From Verrucomicrobiota bacterium (GTDB taxonomy: Bacteria > Verrucomicrobiota > Verrucomicrobiia > Limisphaerales > AV2): a DNA stretch of 17,863 nt. Location of the stretch: contig QHPA01000345.1 in assembly GCA_003218935.1 (NCBI GenBank), positions 1 through 17,863 on the forward strand, written 5' to 3'. Position numbers and translations under genes: made by a program. Shown one piece after another: positions 9,911 through 16,520 of this stretch. A model generated the notes under the pieces. The model ran no database searches and was not told the origin of the DNA. It was given only the letters and a program-made list of their open reading frames with translations. Positions within the stretch are counted from its first letter, which is position 1; every line of letters starts with the position of its first letter.

Positions 9911-11188
9911 CTAGGCAACGGATGTTTCGCCAATCTTCGGATTGCGCCGGGCGGCTTCCGACCGAACCGCCTCAATAATCGCGGACGCCTGCTCCCCGAT
10001 CTCCGGAAATTCCGCCAAATCGCTCGCTTCCGCCTGAAGCAAGGCCTCCAAACTCAAAAACCCGCGGTGCACCAGCACGTCGGCCTGTTCCTGCGTAATG
10101 CCGGGAATGGAAGCGACGGCTTTGATCGCTTGAGCCACTTTCTCCTCGAACCCCAGCGTCGCGAGATGCTCCGGCTCAATGTCCACCTGCCAGCCGGTCA
10201 GTTTGGAGGTCAGGCGGGCGTTTTGGCCGCGCTTGCCGATCGCCAGCGAAAGCTGGTCTTCGCTGACCAGGATTTTCACGCGGCGTCTGGTTTCATCGAC
10301 CTCAAAGGTCTTCAACTTCGCGGGCGCGAGCGCATTGGTTATAAAATTCCTGACATGCGGATCCCACTTGATGATGTCCACCTTTTCGTTGTTCAACTCG
10401 CGGACGACGTTCTTCACGCGCTGCCCGCGCAGGCCGACGCAGGCGCCGACCGGATCCACCTTTTCGTCGCGCGACCAGACCGCCAGCTTGGTGCGGAAGC
10501 CGGGCTCACGCGCGATCCCTTTGATTTCAATTGTGCCATCGCTGATTTCGGAGACTTCCAACTGAAAAAGCTTCACGACGAACTGCGGGTCGGCGCGCGA
10601 GAGAATGATCTCCGGTCCGTGCGGGCTTTGTTCGACCGCCTTGACGTAACAGCGGATGCGTTCGCCGATTTGGTATTCCTCAGTTGGCACGCGCTCACGG
10701 TTGGGGAGCAACGCCTCGAATTTGCCCAGGTCAACCGTGACGTCCGAACGCTCGAAACGACGGACGGTGCCACTGACGATGTCGCCGGTCCGGTCCTTGA
10801 ACTCGGAATAAATGAGTTCCTTTTCCGCGCGGCGGATGTGTTGCATAAGCGCCTGCTTGGCGTTCTGCGAAGCGATGCGACCGAAGTTGGCCGGAGTCAC
10901 TTCGACTTCGATTTCATCGCCGAGTTGAGCGTCGGATTTGAGGCGCCGGGCGTCAAAGAGAGAAATCTGGTCATGCTTGGAAGCGACCTTGTCGGAGACA
11001 ACCAGCTTGGCGAACGCTCTGATGTCGCCGGTTTTGGGGTCGATGGCGCAGCGCAATTCACGGGCCGGACCGACCGCCTTTTTAGCCGCGGACAGCAACG
11101 CCTCTTCCACGGCCTTCACCAGGACGTCCTTGTTGATGCCCTTCTCGCGTTCCCAATATTCCAATATCGCTAAAAACTCAGAGTTCAT
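9911..11188 (-). CDS. nusA: Transcription termination/antitermination factor NusA
   Basis: A 425-residue RNA polymerase-binding factor that modulates pausing, termination and antitermination. The N-terminal domain begins MNSEFLAILEYWEREKGINK. It is followed by an S1 domain (about 137-200, GDIVSGTVRRFERSDVTVDLG), KH1 with VGLRGQR at 251-257, KH2 with IGKRGQN at 317-323, and a short C-terminal helix-hairpin-helix tail (about 345-410). The frame is open back to 11398, but the extra 70 residues are unrelated to NusA and would overlap the divergent gene, so the ATG at 11188 is chosen. It is the first gene of the operon; rimP, its usual upstream neighbour, is missing. The leader in front of it is strongly structured (see separate entries). 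Confidence 0.97.
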   Translation of the reverse strand: MNSEFLAILEYWEREKGINKDVLVKAVEEALLSAAKKAVGPARELRCAIDPKTGDIRAFAKLVVSDKVASKHDQISLFDARRLKSDAQLGDEIEVEVTPANFGRIASQNAKQALMQHIRRAEKELIYSEFKDRTGDIVSGTVRRFERSDVTVDLGKFEALLPNRERVPTEEYQIGERIRCYVKAVEQSPHGPEIILSRADPQFVVKLFQLEVSEISDGTIEIKGIAREPGFRTKLAVWSRDEKVDPVGACVGLRGQRVKNVVRELNNEKVDIIKWDPHVRNFITNALAPAKLKTFEVDETRRRVKILVSEDQLSLAIGKRGQNARLTSKLTGWQVDIEPEHLATLGFEEKVAQAIKAVASIPGITQEQADVLVHRGFLSLEALLQAEASDLAEFPEIGEQASAIIEAVRSEAARRNPKIGETSVA

Positions 11189-11199
11189 ACACACATCAA

Positions 11200-11220
11200 T
11201 TGTTCCCTTGCGGAGAACAA
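11200..11220 (-). promoter_or_regulatory. Hairpin immediately before the nusA start
   Basis: On the nusA strand this reads TTGTTCTC, loop CGCAA, GGGAACAA, an 8-bp stem with one G-U pair. It ends 11 bases before the nusA ATG and holds the only GGGAA-like purine stretch near the start, so it could affect ribosome access. It abuts the U-run of the preceding terminator-like hairpin and shares two bases with it. No U-run follows it. Confidence 0.5.
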
Positions 11221-11250
11221 AAAAGTCGGCAGAATCTTGATCTCCGACTT
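11219..11250 (-). terminator. Terminator-like hairpin plus U-run in the nusA leader (candidate attenuator)
   Basis: On the leftward strand, AAGTCGG (11250-11244) pairs perfectly with CCGACTT (11229-11223). The stem is extended inside by AGA/TCT around a 7-base loop with one bulged G, and it is followed by six T residues (11224-11219). This is the textbook form of a Rho-independent terminator. It lies about 31 bases upstream of nusA and downstream of the candidate promoter, with no gene ending there on that strand. It is therefore best explained as a leader attenuator for the operon; stopping spurious antisense transcription is the alternative. Confidence 0.6.
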
Positions 11251-11256
11251 CGGCGC

Positions 11257-11270
11257 GCTGGCGAACCAGC
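11257..11270 (-). promoter_or_regulatory. Small UUCG-loop hairpin in the nusA leader
   Basis: GCTGG, loop TTCG, CCAGC on the nusA strand: a perfect 5-bp stem closed by a UUCG tetraloop. It is the first of three consecutive hairpins in the leader, 6 bases ahead of the terminator-like stem. It is probably a stable folding unit of the leader RNA. Confidence 0.45.
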
Positions 11271-11297
11271 AATATTCCACTTAGTATGGGCAGCGTA

Positions 11298-11325
11298 CTT
11301 ATCCAAAATTGTGTCGTCAAGTCAA
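11298..11325 (-). promoter_or_regulatory. Candidate sigma70 promoter of the nusA operon
   Basis: On the leftward strand, TTGACT (11325-11320, 5 of 6 to the -35 consensus) is followed after 16 bases by GATAAG (11303-11298, 4 of 6 to the -10 consensus). Transcription would begin near 11291 and give a leader of about 100 bases that includes all three hairpins. It lies in the gap shared with the divergent receiver gene. Confidence 0.45.
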
Positions 11326-11379
11326 AACGCAGCAGTGAAAATTTTTGCAATTTGCGACCGTCTGTTCCAAGCTTGAACC

Positions 11380-11754
11380 ATGACGACACCGCTTGCACTC
11401 GTTTTCTATGAGAGGCTGTCGCCGGGCAGCCAGTTGGTCAACCGCTTGCAAGACCTGGGCTATCGAGTGCAAACCATCAGCGATGTCCAAACGCTCGTGC
11501 GGCAGGCCTTGCAGGAAAAACCGCTGATTCTGGTGCCTGATCTCGCCTCCGCCTGCGCAGACATGTGCGCGATCATTCGTGAGCTGAAGAGGAACCCGGA
11601 GACCCGGCACATTCCCGTCCTCGCGTTCACCGAGCTAAAGAACGAAAAAATGCAAGCGTCGGCCGCCGCGGCGGGTGCCACGATCGTGGCGGGCAATGAT
11701 GCCATTCTCGACCAGCTCCCGCAACTGTTGGATCAGGCGCTGCAGGTCGAGTAA
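11380..11754 (+). CDS. Degenerate stand-alone receiver (pseudo-receiver) domain protein
   Basis: A 124-residue protein whose whole length matches a CheY-like receiver fold, with no output domain. The alpha3-beta4 region (IIRELKRNPETRHIPVLAFT) is typical, and Asp54 (in LVPDLAS) falls at the normal phospho-acceptor position. The acidic Mg-binding pair that normally follows beta1 is replaced by Phe-Tyr (ALVFYERL), and the conserved Lys after beta5 is missing (GATIVAGND). Phosphorylation by the ordinary mechanism is therefore doubtful; it may be a constitutive or protein-binding pseudo-receiver. It is divergent from nusA and precedes the hemQ-like gene by 29 bases on the same strand, so it may be co-transcribed with it. 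The partner is unknown. Confidence 0.8.
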   Translation: MTTPLALVFYERLSPGSQLVNRLQDLGYRVQTISDVQTLVRQALQEKPLILVPDLASACADMCAIIRELKRNPETRHIPVLAFTELKNEKMQASAAAAGATIVAGNDAILDQLPQLLDQALQVE

Positions 11755-11783
11755 CCGCCCGTCATTTCCAGTTCATACGATTT

Positions 11784-12599
11784 ATGGAACTTCCCCTGGT
11801 TAAATTGACGAAGGGGATTCATGTCATGCACCTGTTTTATCGCGTCCACCGCGTTGGTTGGGCCCAACTTTCCCCCGGTGAATCCGCCAGCGCGCTCGCG
11901 AAACTCGAAGCGCTTTGCGCGACCAACGCCGCCGCGTCGCATCCGCGATTGACCACTTATGTCAACATTGGCGGCAAAGCGGACCTGGTTTTCATGCTGA
12001 CCGCGGCGGAATTAGGTCAGGCCGGCCGGATTCACCGCGATCTGGAAGCTTGTTTTCCTGCGGGAACCGTGGAGCGCGCTTACAGTTATCTGAGTGTGAC
12101 CGAACTGCCCGAATACGTTACGACCGAAGAGGACATGAAGCAGACGCTCGTTCAGCAGGAGAAGCTTGAGCCGGGCAGCGACCCGTTTAACAAGCGCCTC
12201 GCCGAAATGCGTCAGCGGCAGGCTGAATACGAGCATTATCGGCTTTACCCTGAATTACCGGATTGGGAAGTGATGGGTTTTTACGCGATGAGCAAACGAC
12301 GCAGCGGCTCGGACAACTGGTATCTGCTTGATTTCGCCTCACGGAAAAAACTGATGGCCGGCCACGCGCGCGTGGGACGCAAGTTTTCCGGACGCGTTTC
12401 GCAACTCATCACCGGCTCGACCGGCATTGACGATTGGGAGTGGGGCGTGACACTGATGGCTCATCAACTGGACGCTTTGAAGGAGATCGTTTACGAGATG
12501 CGGTTTGATGAAGTCAGCGCGCGCTACGCGGAGTTCGGGCCCTTTTATGTCAACCTTCGTCTTCAACCGGCTGCCCTTTGGCAGCACCTTCGCTTGTAG
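11784..12599 (+). CDS. hemQ: HemQ-like coproheme decarboxylase (chlorite dismutase family)
   Basis: A 271-residue chlorite-dismutase-family heme protein. The C-terminal half carries the family signatures FYAMSKRR (Tyr167), NWYLLDFASRKKLMAGHARVGR with the expected axial ligand His194, GSTGIDDWEWGVTL, and VYEMRFDEVSARYAEFGPFYV. The Tyr in Y-x-M-x-K-R and Gln207 (SQLITGS), where true chlorite dismutases usually have a distal Arg, favour HemQ, which converts coproheme to heme b. Family knowledge places HemQ in the coproporphyrin-dependent pathway. The ATG at 11784 is used; an in-frame ATG at 11826 preceded by AAGGGG is an alternative. Nearby hemW supports a heme context. An inactive or sensor-type family member cannot be excluded. 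Confidence 0.85.
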   Translation: MELPLVKLTKGIHVMHLFYRVHRVGWAQLSPGESASALAKLEALCATNAAASHPRLTTYVNIGGKADLVFMLTAAELGQAGRIHRDLEACFPAGTVERAYSYLSVTELPEYVTTEEDMKQTLVQQEKLEPGSDPFNKRLAEMRQRQAEYEHYRLYPELPDWEVMGFYAMSKRRSGSDNWYLLDFASRKKLMAGHARVGRKFSGRVSQLITGSTGIDDWEWGVTLMAHQLDALKEIVYEMRFDEVSARYAEFGPFYVNLRLQPAALWQHLRL

Positions 12600-12669
12600 G
12601 CCGGTTTTCTGAGGCGCGCGAGTGAGCCAGGCTGAACTGCGCCCCCTCCAGCTTGAGAAAAACTAATCC

Positions 12670-12698
12670 TTGACGTTAACGGCGCAGGTCCCTTAAAT
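12670..12698 (+). promoter_or_regulatory. Candidate promoter of the cold-shock gene
   Basis: TTGACG (12670-12675, 5 of 6 to consensus), a 17-base spacer, then TTAAAT (12693-12698, 4 of 6). A start near 12705 would give an untranslated leader of about 105 bases, in keeping with the long leaders of cold-shock mRNAs. Confidence 0.5.
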
Positions 12699-12738
12699 AA
12701 GCGCGTAATTCGAGGCGCATGCGTTTTTCCGTAAACTG

Positions 12739-12785
12739 AAGCGGACACTTGTTGGTGGGGGCCAAGGAGTGTCCTCTTTTATTTT
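12739..12785 (+). promoter_or_regulatory. Strong hairpin with U-rich tail in the cold-shock gene leader
   Basis: GGACACT (12743-12749) pairs perfectly with AGTGTCC (12768-12774). Inside lie a 2x2 internal loop and a TTGG/CCAA stem with loop TGGGGG. Outside, AAG (12739-12741) pairs with CTT (12776-12778) across one mismatch. The tail TCTTTTATTTT (12775-12785) follows directly. This looks like an imperfect intrinsic terminator placed 25 bases before the start codon of the same transcript, so conditional termination or a temperature-sensitive leader fold is plausible. Confidence 0.55.
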
Positions 12786-12799
12786 GCGTCTCAGAGAAC

Positions 12800-12804
12800 A
12801 GGAG
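12800..12804 (+). promoter_or_regulatory. Shine-Dalgarno site of the cold-shock gene
   Basis: AGGAG, 6 bases before the ATG at 12811. It is the clearest ribosome-binding site in the window and fixes the start over the longer frame that is open from 12769. Confidence 0.8.
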
Positions 12805-12810
12805 CAAGTT

Positions 12811-13017
12811 ATGGCCAGTGGTAAAGTCAAGTGGTTCGACAATAAGAAAGGGTTTGGCTTCATCGCCCAGGATTCCGGCCAGGATGTCTTCGTGCATCAC
12901 ACCGCCATTCAGGGACAAGGGTTCAAAACCTTGAACGAAGGGGAAGTTGTGAACTTCGAAATTGTCGAAAGTGCCAAAGGCTTGAAGGCCCAGAACGTCC
13001 AGCGCGCCCAGCAGTAG
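12811..13017 (+). CDS. Cold-shock protein, CspA family
   Basis: A 68-residue single-stranded nucleic-acid-binding OB-fold protein, acting as an RNA chaperone or antiterminator. It starts [18 protein letters not shown], with the RNP1 motif KGFGFI at residues 13-18 and RNP2 VFVHH at 26-30, and ends with the family-typical [20 protein letters not shown]. The length is normal. It is a monocistronic-looking unit with its own candidate promoter and a long structured leader. The gap after it (13018-13100) has only a weak 5-bp hairpin. Which Csp paralogue it is cannot be said. Confidence 0.97.
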   Translation: MASGKVKWFDNKKGFGFIAQDSGQDVFVHHTAIQGQGFKTLNEGEVVNFEIVESAKGLKAQNVQRAQQ

Positions 13018-13100
13018 TAAGTCGCTGGAAATCCGAGCCCCGATCCCATCGGAAAAATTTTCGTTCACGCCGCCGCGGCAGAGGGGGTAGTCTTCCGATT

Positions 13101-14402
13101 ATGACCGGCTGTTCAGCACGATCGGTGACCAGTCTCTATGTCCATGTTCCGTTCTGCGCGCACAAATGCGACTATTGCGCTTTTTACTCGGAAGCTGCTC
13201 AAGGAGACCGGGTCAATCGTTACATTGCGGCGCTGATTCGGGAACTGGAACTGGTGGCCGGCGAGCTGAGGCCGCGCACCGTTTTCTACGGCGGCGGCAC
13301 GCCTTCGCTGCTCAATCTGCGGCAATGGGAGCAGGTCCTCAAAGCGATGGAGCGTCTGAACCTGCTTGGCGCGGCGGAATGGACGGTCGAATGTAATCCG
13401 GCCACCGTCTCGCTCGACAAGGCCAGGCTGCTTCGCTCATACGGCGTGAACCGAATTTCAATGGGAGTTCAGTCATTGGACGAAGGTTTGCTCGACCGCC
13501 TGGGACGGGTTCACGACCGAGCGAGGGTGTTCAAGTCGTTCGACATTCTACGTGAGGCCGGCTTCGACAACGTCAACCTTGACCTCATGTTCGCCATCCC
13601 CGGCCAGACCATGGGCATCTGGCGCGCGACCTTGACCGAAGCGCTGGCGCTGGGCAGCGAACACTTCTCCTGCTACGAAGTCATCTACGAGGAGGACACG
13701 CCGCTCTTCGCGCAGTTGCAGGCCGGCGAGTTCGACGTGGATGAGGAACTCGCCTGCGCGATGTTCGAGGAGTTGCTTGAACGCGCTTCTGCTGCAGGAT
13801 TCCGCCAATACGAAGTGGCCAACTTTGCCCGTGATGTGCGGAAGGAAAATGGAGTAATGGAGTGTTGGAGTGATGAAACATCCGTCGGACACCGCATCAA
13901 TACTTCATCACTCCGCCACTCCATCCCCGCGTTTGCCTGCCGTCACAACATCAATTACTGGCGCGGCGGCTCGTTTTACGGCCTGGGGCCGAGCGCGACG
14001 GGCTACGTGCGCGGCGTGCGGACGAAGAATTGGTCGAACACGATCCTCTACTGCGATCAGATCGAGAAAGGCCACCGGGCGATTGAATCGCGCGAGGAGT
14101 TGGCGCCGCTGGCGCGCGCCGGGGAAACGGCGGCGTTCGGCTTGCGGATGAACGCGGGCTGGCCATTCGATCAGTTCCAGCAAACGACCGGTTTCGACTT
14201 GCGCGATGAGTGGGCGGACGAAATGAGCCAATTGGTGGACCTGGAGTGGGGCTGCCTCGAGCTCGACCGCTTCAGACTTTCAAAGCAGGGATTGCGCTTT
14301 GCGGATGCCGCGGCCCAGGTGTTTTTGAGGCCGGCTCCGGGCGGAACTGGAATCGTGGCTACCGCACGGCCTCTGGAAGCCGATGTGCCCGCTTTCATTT
14401 GA
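13101..14402 (+). CDS. hemW: HemW-like radical SAM heme chaperone with an internal extra segment
   Basis: A 433-residue radical SAM protein of the HemN/HemW group. The cluster motif is C-x3-C-x2-C (Cys19, Cys23, Cys26 in PFCAHKCDYCAF). Family blocks follow: FYGGGTPSLL, ECNPATV, RISMGVQSLDEGLLDRLGRVH, NLDLMFAIPGQT, SCYEVIYEEDTPL, CRHNINYWRGGSFYGLGPSATGY and a C-terminal HemN_C region (AGETAAFGLRMNAG). HemW is thought to carry heme to target proteins rather than oxidise coproporphyrinogen; the CxxxCxxC motif with Phe and no further Cys fits HemW. Relatives usually read NFAxPG then xCRHN. Here residues 245-277 carry about 31 additional residues between NFAR and FACRHN, encoded by a palindromic repeat, with the frame kept. 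It ends convergently 16 bases from the cyclase gene. Confidence 0.93.
   Translation: MTGCSARSVTSLYVHVPFCAHKCDYCAFYSEAAQGDRVNRYIAALIRELELVAGELRPRTVFYGGGTPSLLNLRQWEQVLKAMERLNLLGAAEWTVECNPATVSLDKARLLRSYGVNRISMGVQSLDEGLLDRLGRVHDRARVFKSFDILREAGFDNVNLDLMFAIPGQTMGIWRATLTEALALGSEHFSCYEVIYEEDTPLFAQLQAGEFDVDEELACAMFEELLERASAAGFRQYEVANFARDVRKENGVMECWSDETSVGHRINTSSLRHSIPAFACRHNINYWRGGSFYGLGPSATGYVRGVRTKNWSNTILYCDQIEKGHRAIESREELAPLARAGETAAFGLRMNAGWPFDQFQQTTGFDLRDEWADEMSQLVDLEWGCLELDRFRLSKQGLRFADAAAQVFLRPAPGGTGIVATARPLEADVPAFI
13848..13871 (+). repeat. Three tandem octamers at the left edge of the hemW insert
   Basis: AATGGAGT, AATGGAGT, GTTGGAGT in direct succession, followed by GATG. The right arm of the inverted repeat shows the same period in complement (ACTCC spaced by 8). 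The octamer is read in all three frames in turn, as expected from a nucleotide-level repeat rather than a protein repeat. Confidence 0.75.
13857..13924. repeat. Palindromic element inside hemW (21-bp inverted repeat)
   Basis: Arms 13857-13877 and 13904-13924 are reverse complements at 19 of 21 positions, with one further G-T pair and one mismatch, around a 26-base loop. The left arm reads ATGGAGTG, then TTGGAGTGATGAA; the right arm ends CACTCCAT. The element coincides with the segment of HemW that is absent from ordinary family members, and it adds a multiple of three bases with no stop codon. This resembles the protein-coding palindromic elements known from Rickettsia, although the sequence itself is different. 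Confidence 0.75.
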
Positions 14403-14418
14403 CCGAGGGACAGCGAAA

Positions 14419-16449
14419 CTACTTGTCTTTCAGCTCGATTTCGCCCGCCCAATCGGGCGCCGGCGGATGAACGCGGAGCTCGTCGATCTGGCGCAAATAA
14501 AACCTGGCCGGGCCGTCGCTGGGGCGCATCTCCAGCGTGCAGCGAAAGCCCGCTTCCGCCGCGTCAAAGTTGCGTCGTTGAAATTCCCGCAGCGCGTTTT
14601 CAAACGTTTCGCACCACGGCCTGGTGGATTCGGCGCGGTCGCGAAATCCGAGCAGTTCATATACCTCCACCGCTTTCTCGAACCCTTTGAGTTGGAAATG
14701 CCCGGCAAATCGAGTGGTGATTGTCTCCCCCGCGCCTTCCTGGGTTTGCCCAGTGATTAGAATGTCCGTGCCGAGGTATTTGTTCAGTCCTTCCATGCGT
14801 GAGGCCAGGTTGATGTTTTCGCCGAGCGCAGTGTAATCGACGCGCGCGGTGCTGCCGAAGTTGCCGACGTTTGCCACCCCGGTGTGCAGGCCGATGCGCG
14901 TGACGAGTTGCTCGTCATTCATGGATTGCGGCGGCTGATCGCGACAGCGCAGAGCGGCCTCGCACGCGCGCAGGGCGTGATCACTCTGCGGGTCAGGCGC
15001 ATTCCAGAAAGCGAAAATCGCGTCACCGATATATTTCACGATGGTGCCGTCGGTGTGATGAATGCACTGCGCGACGGCAGTCTGAAAATAACTGTTCATG
15101 TACCGCGCCAGCTCATCCGAGTCCATGCCTTCGGAGATGGAAGTGAAATTGGCAATGTCGCTGAAAAGAATCGTCAGCGTTTCCTTTTTCGCGCCGGGAC
15201 GGAGCAGTTCTTTGTTACTCGCAAATTTTTTCACCAGCTTCGGTGAAAGGTAAAGGGCCAGCGATTGTTCGTACAATTTGTTTTGAACGTAAAGCTGGAT
15301 GGAATTGAACAATACGGACCAAAGCAACGCCGTGAATATCTGGACGACCGGAATCAGCCAGGGAAACCAGAAGTGGGCGTGCAGGAAAATTTGATAGGCA
15401 ATCACGGTGATCAAGAGCATTCCCGCGAACGCGGCCGGCGCGGCCCGTGAGGGACGCAGGTGTACTAAACCGAAGCCGACTAACAATCCGAGCAACACAA
15501 TGCCGCTTCGTTCCACCAAGCCCGGAGAAGATGCCCGCGTCAGCCAGTCGCCGCGAAGCAGGTTCAGGAACATGGTCGCTTGAAGTTCGAGTCCTGACAT
15601 GAAACGGCTCCCTTTGCCGCCCCATCGGGAATAGGGAGTCGGATATTCGTCCTTGCGCTGTCCGGAGAAAACCGTCAACAGACCGGCGCCGACGAAGGCG
15701 ACCTTGTTGCTGAAGAAGCCGGAAGGAACCAGGTTTGTGTCAAGCGCCGCGTAAAAGCTTACCCTCGGAATGGCCGCGGGGACGGACCCGGGCGGGCCGT
15801 AATAATTTATCCATCGAGACTTGAAGCGCTGTGCGGCGTCTCGGGCGGCATCGGCCTTCAGCAGACTGGCGGCTGCCCAACTCAAGCTGGGCAACTCGTC
15901 CTCCGACGCGCCATGAAAATGCCGCCGAATGATGAGGTCGGAATCAGGCCTGACCTCGTCCAGGCCAAGCGCAGCGGCGTTCTCTTTGAATGGGTCGAAA
16001 GGGTAGATGAGTCGTTTGGCCTCGCCGATTCTCTCCAATCCGATCACCGGCACCGCATCGGCCGCCAGGACCACTTTGCCGTTTTCCCGGACGGCCCGTG
16101 CCAGACGCTCGTCCGCTGCCGGGTCCCGGCTGGGTCCGCTAAACAAAATGTCGAAAACGACGGCGCGACTGCCCTCGCGCGTCAGGCGCTCCAGGAACCG
16201 GGCGTGCAGGGAGCGGTCCCACGGCGCGTCAAAAGGCTGGTTAAGCTCCTTATGAGATTCGTCGTCCATGTAAATAAGGACAACGTCATTGACGTGGATG
16301 GGGCGGCGCGGGCCGAAAGGATAATCGTAACTTCGATAAACCAGGCCGAGGCCGAACCCACCATAGAGGAGCAACCCGACCAGGGTCGTGATCACGGCGC
16401 CGGTGAGGCCACCTGTTCTAAAGCGCAACAGTATCCTCGCAAAGCTCAC
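14419..16449 (-). CDS. CHASE2-domain membrane adenylate cyclase (class III)
   Basis: A 676-residue receptor cyclase predicted to make cAMP. An N-terminal membrane helix (about 17-37) is followed by an extracytoplasmic CHASE2 domain (about 45-310, with DVVLIYMDDES and VVFDILFSGPSRDPAADERLA). Three membrane helices (about 315-385) lead into the catalytic domain (about 420-600). Metal-binding Asp431 (LFSDIANFTS) and Asp476 (GDAIFAFW), substrate Lys472 (VKYIGD) and Thr540, and transition-state Asn547 and Arg551 (NINLASRME) are all present, so it should be active with ATP preference. A helical tail (610-660) resembling a TPR-type pair follows. The start is GTG at 16449 with no clear Shine-Dalgarno site and no better in-frame start. 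It lies 71 bases after the outer-membrane protein gene on the same strand, so they may share a transcript. Confidence 0.94.
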   Translation of the reverse strand: MSFARILLRFRTGGLTGAVITTLVGLLLYGGFGLGLVYRSYDYPFGPRRPIHVNDVVLIYMDDESHKELNQPFDAPWDRSLHARFLERLTREGSRAVVFDILFSGPSRDPAADERLARAVRENGKVVLAADAVPVIGLERIGEAKRLIYPFDPFKENAAALGLDEVRPDSDLIIRRHFHGASEDELPSLSWAAASLLKADAARDAAQRFKSRWINYYGPPGSVPAAIPRVSFYAALDTNLVPSGFFSNKVAFVGAGLLTVFSGQRKDEYPTPYSRWGGKGSRFMSGLELQATMFLNLLRGDWLTRASSPGLVERSGIVLLGLLVGFGLVHLRPSRAAPAAFAGMLLITVIAYQIFLHAHFWFPWLIPVVQIFTALLWSVLFNSIQLYVQNKLYEQSLALYLSPKLVKKFASNKELLRPGAKKETLTILFSDIANFTSISEGMDSDELARYMNSYFQTAVAQCIHHTDGTIVKYIGDAIFAFWNAPDPQSDHALRACEAALRCRDQPPQSMNDEQLVTRIGLHTGVANVGNFGSTARVDYTALGENINLASRMEGLNKYLGTDILITGQTQEGAGETITTRFAGHFQLKGFEKAVEVYELLGFRDRAESTRPWCETFENALREFQRRNFDAAEAGFRCTLEMRPSDGPARFYLRQIDELRVHPPAPDWAGEIELKDK

Positions 16450-16520
16450 GATCGTATTTGCGGTTAGTGAAAATGTTCTTCCGGCATTGAGTTTGCACCG
16501 TCGAGACAGCGGGCGACAGC

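Noticed and set aside
11189..11398. Possible 70-residue N-terminal extension of NusA
   Set aside because: The frame is open, but the extension has no NusA similarity, crosses the promoter and hairpin leader, and overlaps the start of the divergent receiver gene.
12769..12810. Possible 14-residue longer cold-shock protein
   Set aside because: The added residues do not fit the family, while the ATG at 12811 has a good AGGAG site 6 bases upstream.
13040..13061. Small CCGAT/ATCGG hairpin followed by A5T4 after the cold-shock gene
   Set aside because: A 5-bp stem with a 3-base loop, separated from the T-run by five A residues, is too weak to call a terminator.
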